A DNA stretch of 64,000 bases from positions 1 to 64,000 of the forward strand of contig CAXQZJ010000079.1 of the NCBI GenBank assembly GCA_964228145.1, written 5' to 3'. A model generated the notes under the pieces. The model did no database searches. It was not told the DNA's origin and saw nothing but the letters and a program-made list of their open reading frames with translations. The DNA is from Pseudobowmanella sp964228145. Lineage in GTDB: Bacteria > Pseudomonadota > Gammaproteobacteria > Enterobacterales > Alteromonadaceae. Positions 62,801 to 64,000 of the stretch are shown piece by piece. The position numbers and the translations under genes were made by a program. The stretch's first letter is position 1. Every line of letters begins with the position of its first letter.

Positions 62801-63337
62801 GCTCCTTTACTGGGGGAAAAAAGTTACTGTCTAGCCGACATACCCAGCCACCAGCAAGTAGCGGAAATGGAGTTTTACTTACCCCTTAGTGAAGTTAACG
62901 CCAGTGCATTCAATCAAGTGTTACGTCAGGATCCGCACTTCGCACAATGTGCTTATCAGTTTGAGAAGCTAACCGGTATGCTCAAGGGCTATATCGACTT
63001 AACCTACCAAATGGACGGGCGCTATTTCGTGGCTGACTATAAATCGAATCACTTAGGTTATCGCTTCGACGATTATCAGCAGCAGCACTGTATCGAAGCA
63101 ATGCACGAACATGATTACTTCCTTCAGGCGGTGATTTACAGTGTGGCATTGCACCGGCATTTGCGTCTTTCAATCGCGGATTATGATTATGATCGTCACC
63201 ATGGCGGCGCGTTATATTTGTTTTTGCGTGGAATGCATCAGGATCATCCCGCAGCGGGCATTGTGCATTACCGTCCGGCATTACGCTTGATAGAAACATT
63301 GGACAGCTTGTTTGCAGGAGAAAAGCAGGGTGTTTAA
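59858..63337 (+). CDS. recB: exodeoxyribonuclease V subunit beta (RecB)
   Basis: The 3'-5' helicase and nuclease subunit of RecBCD. The 1159 residues contain Walker A EASAGTGKTYT (Lys25), UvrD-type motif II IDEFQDTDPTQ, and VTIHRSKGLQYPLVFLP in the helicase core. The C-terminal nuclease has FVADYKSNHLG (near residue 1055-1065), with the catalytic Asp and Lys. In E. coli ptrA lies between recC and recB; here the genes overlap directly. Confidence 0.96.
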   Translation: MNSLDSYRLPLNSNALIEASAGTGKTYTIANLYIRILLGRGCDAHRVDNILLVTFTNAATAELKHRIRARIYEAYQVFVGSPTDDGFLSQLLEDSLDVNQDKQRLYLALRSIDDAAIFTIHGFCQRTLQQHAFASNSTFGLELILDDRPVFERAVADFWRSEVLTQREDVAEQIVDVWKEPKRFGEKVRTAIKRQAKVISSGMPTNPEEKLDAYYAAMDRAADHWFSANMAAQLLEAELHKSKPPGKPAAVEGFSCRLESKQYFSDDISKMLPYLSHEGILDASKATSCLPKETDFSLFEAASKARQDWFRSITNDFFQFAVSVIAKRVINEKIQQQLLSTDDLLTLLDDAVSENPLLAQTLRQQYPIAMIDEFQDTDPTQYTLFSTIYHKAGGLLMIGDPKQAIYAFRGADIFTYLKAKEDVAAKDQYTLATNYRSSQRLIDAIEDLFSAHPKSFLQDDIRFVPVNAGKELTLASGVSDAAIDVLACTSTERLTEKKIKDEVADTTAARISQWLDAGNRGTALLDGRPVTAGDCCVLVNDRNEADSIKQALFKLGINSVFVGRFSVFSSQVAKDCYALMRAIFEPGNEYALRNAIGSELLAYTASELDNLIRDEANWQRTSDIFWYARSIWDKQGIMPALAHIEQALGIQAQIIKRHQDPYRSLTNFRHIGELLQQKSQQLHGQYQLLRYLHQSIAKPDVDNEAEQLRLESDTSLVQIVTIHRSKGLQYPLVFLPYAYKAKAKIDEVLFHQNGELIMDVSDDVDPRHKECAVNEVLAEQLRLLYVALTRAEYHVCISMAACGSKNILTTAKSAIGYLLGLSERDKDNALWQALADWQQRSKGKAKLIDSPIKAIRLATQQASKTDLQAAVLTRPVRLPWRMTSYSALAKHGSHQDVAYLQPGRDEGREPADMVNDSTSALMRFTFQKGAAAGSFLHDVLEHGDLNQPELFEAVIDEYATRHGIALEDRDQLRQWLSEVSGAPLLGEKSYCLADIPSHQQVAEMEFYLPLSEVNASAFNQVLRQDPHFAQCAYQFEKLTGMLKGYIDLTYQMDGRYFVADYKSNHLGYRFDDYQQQHCIEAMHEHDYFLQAVIYSVALHRHLRLSIADYDYDRHHGGALYLFLRGMHQDHPAAGIVHYRPALRLIETLDSLFAGEKQGV

Positions 63338-64000
63338 ACAAAACGATGTCATTAAACAACTGGTCGACGCACAAATGTTCAGTGAATTAGACGCTGCCCT
63401 GGCGCGGTTTTTTCTGGATGCCGGTGAGCACTTGTCAGTGGCTGTTTTTGCCGGTTACGTATCGAATCAGTTAAGCGCTCAACAAAGTTGTGTAGAGATC
63501 CCCTTAGAGGGGCAGCCCCTGCACCCTGTATATGACTTTAGCGGGTCGTTGGCTGAACAATTGTCTGCAAGTTCGCTGGTGTCTGACACGTTGGGTAATG
63601 CGCCTCTGGTTATCGAGGATAATCGTGTGTATTTGCAACGTATTTGGCAGTATGAGTCGCGTTTGGCTGAACAAATTTGCGCGCTTGCCGGCAAACAAGA
63701 TGAATCCGACAGTGTTTCGCTGGCTGCTCATTTAAACCAGCTGTTTGCGGCTCAACAGGACGGTCATGAAACAGATTGGCAACGTGTGGCGGTGGCCATG
63801 GCGGCATGTCAGCGTCTGGCGGTTATAACGGGCGGTCCGGGTACCGGCAAAACTACGACGGTGACCAAGCTGTTGGCGCTGCTTCAGGCTCAGCAACAAT
63901 CCACAGGTAAAAGGTTAAACATTGTTCTTGCTGCACCGACGGGTAAAGCTGCTGCGCGGCTAAGCGAATCAATTAATGGTGCGATTGATCGTTTGCCTTC
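63330..64000 (+). CDS. recD: exodeoxyribonuclease V subunit alpha (RecD), 5' part
   Basis: The 5'-3' helicase subunit of RecBCD, cut by the right edge after 223 codons (E. coli RecD has 608). The start is the GTG at 63330, nine bases after AGGAG and overlapping the recB end by eight bases. The sequence reaches the Walker A motif GGPGTGKTTTVTKLL (about 166-180) and the APTGKAAARLSESI helicase motif, both diagnostic of RecD. Confidence 0.93.
   Translation, partial: MFKQNDVIKQLVDAQMFSELDAALARFFLDAGEHLSVAVFAGYVSNQLSAQQSCVEIPLEGQPLHPVYDFSGSLAEQLSASSLVSDTLGNAPLVIEDNRVYLQRIWQYESRLAEQICALAGKQDESDSVSLAAHLNQLFAAQQDGHETDWQRVAVAMAACQRLAVITGGPGTGKTTTVTKLLALLQAQQQSTGKRLNIVLAAPTGKAAARLSESINGAIDRLP

Overview
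The window is a gene-dense chromosomal segment (moderate GC, no insertion sequences, phage genes, CRISPR array, rRNA or tRNA that I can see) of a marine-type gammaproteobacterium. Conserved neighbourhoods (gcvA-ygdD-rlmM, pabB-nudL-sdaA, rluE-nudJ-mnmA-hflD-purB next to icd, cspD/clpS-clpA-infA-bpt-aat-trxB, recC-recB-recD), together with a monomeric isocitrate dehydrogenase, a DUF4826 protein and ETF plus CoA-transferase genes, point to Alteromonadales, probably Alteromonadaceae. The genus cannot be fixed from sequence alone.

Layout. 0.3-5.3 kb (+): a DUF819 membrane protein, kdsA, gcvA, a small hydrolase, ygdD and rlmM, tightly packed or overlapping. 5.3-9.2 kb (-): MoxR ATPase, DUF58 protein and transglutaminase (TgpA type), overlapping one another and meeting rlmM tail to tail. 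9.4-13.4 kb: an H-NS family gene, ETF-ubiquinone oxidoreductase (-) and divergent etfB-etfA (+). 13.5-21.9 kb: helicase-double HtrA-like protease pair, scoA-scoB, an unknown coiled-coil protein, an orphan histidine kinase, then cysB (+) overlapping a small DUF2061 gene (-). 22.0-25.5 kb (-): pabB-nudL-sdaA. 25.6-29.0 kb (+): class I fumarase, rmuC and a CBS protein. 29.1-33.2 kb: ppsR-DUF2461 (-) divergent from ppsA (+). 33.3-40.5 kb: small secreted or membrane unknowns, a GFA enzyme, a LOG protein, a YdiJ-type FAD/Fe-S dehydrogenase, DUF4826 and a GNAT protein. 40.5-46.1 kb (-): adenylate cyclase, purB, hflD, mnmA, nudJ, rluE. 46.4-64 kb: icd, cspD, clpS-clpA, infA, bpt-aat, trxB, yfbV, a small unknown, xthA and recC-recB-recD (recD runs off the right edge).

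How the genes fit together. ETF, ETF-QO and the 3-oxoacid CoA-transferase feed electrons and carbon from fatty-acid or branched-chain amino-acid breakdown into the quinone pool and the TCA cycle, where fumarase and isocitrate dehydrogenase act; ppsA/ppsR handle gluconeogenesis. ClpS, ClpA, Bpt and Aat lie close together and form the N-end rule degradation system. RecBCD and XthA are DNA repair enzymes. MnmA, RluE, RlmM and InfA serve translation.

I did not find a clearly new multi-gene system. The signals most worth a second look are a 45-bp palindrome centred on a Fur-like box that overlaps the ribosome binding site of the DUF2061 gene, a LiuR-like operator between the divergent ETF transcription units, and a bacterial double HtrA protease whose second protease domain has lost its catalytic residues.
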